13,677 nt of DNA from positions 1 to 13,677 of the forward strand of contig DOVJ01000140.1 of NCBI GenBank assembly GCA_003520145.1, read 5' to 3'. Made by a program: the position numbers and the translations under genes. This document shows, piece after piece, positions 13,276-13,677 of the stretch (its first letter is position 1; every line of letters begins with the position of its first letter). The notes below the pieces were generated by a model that worked only from the letters and a program-made list of their open reading frames with translations, searched no databases and had not been told where the DNA came from. The stretch comes from Eubacterium sp. (GTDB lineage: Bacteria; Bacillota; Clostridia; Lachnospirales; Lachnospiraceae).

Positions 13276-13314
13276 TATTGAACAAAAATGCGGATTCCGC
13301 ATTTTTGTTCAATA
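13276..13314. promoter_or_regulatory. 39-bp perfect palindrome at the AAA ATPase transcription start
   Basis: Two 19-base arms are exact reverse complements around a single central T (13295). The centre is TGCGGA-T-TCCGCA, shared with the copy upstream of the promoter. It sits immediately downstream of the -10 and covers the expected start site. As DNA it looks like an operator; as RNA, GCGG-ATT-CCGC followed by five T residues would make a small terminator-like hairpin. Confidence 0.75.
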
Positions 13315-13333
13315 AGTAATGAGGTGAAATAAT

Positions 13334-13677
13334 ATGGAAATACGCAGAAATATATATTTGAATAAGCTTATTTCAAAAAAGCATAACGGACTAATTAAGG
13401 TTGTAACAGGTATGCGAAGATGTGGAAAATCATACCTTTTATTTAATATTTTTAAAGAACATCTGGCAAATGAAGGAGTTAATGAAAACCATATTATTGA
13501 GATTGCATTTGACTCTTTTGAGAATAGAAAGTATCGAGATCCTGAAGTCTTATTTCCATATCTAATGGAAAAAATTGCTGATAATGAAATGTATTATGTT
13601 TTATTAGATGAAGTTCAGATGCTCGATGATTTTGAATCAGTTCTTAATAGCCTCGGAAGAAAGAAGAATGTGGATGT
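13334..13677 (+). CDS. AAA_14-type ATP-binding protein, 5' part only
   Basis: The frame runs open to the window edge, giving the first 114 residues of what is usually a protein of about 400. Walker A is GMRRCGKS (26-33) in the context KVVTGMRRCGKSYLL, and Walker B is YYVLLDEVQ (87-95) with Asp92-Glu93. These are the signatures of the AAA_14 ATPases that carry a C-terminal DUF4143 domain, which would lie beyond the window. The cellular role of this family is not established. GAGGTG (13321-13326) is seven bases before ATG 13334. The gene has its own strong promoter bracketed by two palindromes, and is divergent from the XRE gene. It is distinctly more AT-rich than the metabolic genes, as expected of accessory DNA. 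Confidence 0.85.
   Translation, partial: MEIRRNIYLNKLISKKHNGLIKVVTGMRRCGKSYLLFNIFKEHLANEGVNENHIIEIAFDSFENRKYRDPEVLFPYLMEKIADNEMYYVLLDEVQMLDDFESVLNSLGRKKNVD

Noticed and set aside
1..13677. tRNA, rRNA, riboswitch or CRISPR array
   Set aside because: No cloverleaf, conserved rRNA segment, known riboswitch core or regularly spaced repeat array was seen on either strand by eye; a covariance-model search would be needed to exclude small RNAs.

Overview
The window looks like chromosome from a low-to-moderate-GC Firmicute of the class Clostridia, most likely a gut Lachnospiraceae (Coprococcus/Butyrivibrio-like). This is inferred from strong AGGAGG-type ribosome binding sites, frequent ATA and AGA codons, TTG and GTG starts, consensus sigma-A promoters and the gene families present. 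The genus cannot be fixed from sequence alone.

Layout, left to right. (1) 1-914: a minus-strand Rpn-type PD-(D/E)XK nuclease gene sits between perfect 15-bp inverted repeats and contains a well-placed internal start that could encode its own C-terminal inhibitor. One arm of a dispersed hairpin repeat lies at the window edge. (2) 974-1751: a promoter, a previously uncalled 42-codon lipoprotein-like ORF overlapping a small three-helix membrane protein gene, and a terminator. (3) 1759-4752: a compact operon of FtsX-type permease, ABC ATPase and second FtsX-type permease (MacB/LolCDE-like layout), with a perfect dyad in its promoter spacer. (4) 4775-6947: a perfect-consensus promoter drives gpmA (phosphoglycerate mutase), a translationally coupled DUF3592-like membrane protein, and eda (KDPG/KHG aldolase), ending in a bidirectional terminator. 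(5) 6951-8265, minus strand: a phosphodiester glycosidase (NAGPA family) gene overlapping a small membrane protein gene; tandem 11-bp repeats at its -35 region suggest response-regulator control. (6) 8272-12643: a TetR regulator, then an MMPL/RND transporter and an overlapping secreted protein with Leu-x-x-Gly heptads, probably a TetR-controlled export module. (7) 12651-13677: a long hairpin repeat matching the one at the left edge, a HipB-like XRE regulator with no visible toxin partner, and the start of an AAA_14-type ATPase gene whose promoter is bracketed by two copies of a TGCGGA/TCCGCA palindrome.

Central metabolism (gpmA, eda) is embedded between envelope-transport modules. Both ends have accessory or mobile character: Rpn nuclease, dispersed repeat, orphan antitoxin-like regulator and an AAA ATPase with an unusual operator. 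The most promising leads are the intragenic start in the Rpn gene, the inverted repeats around that gene, the double palindrome at the AAA ATPase promoter, and the shared hairpin repeat.
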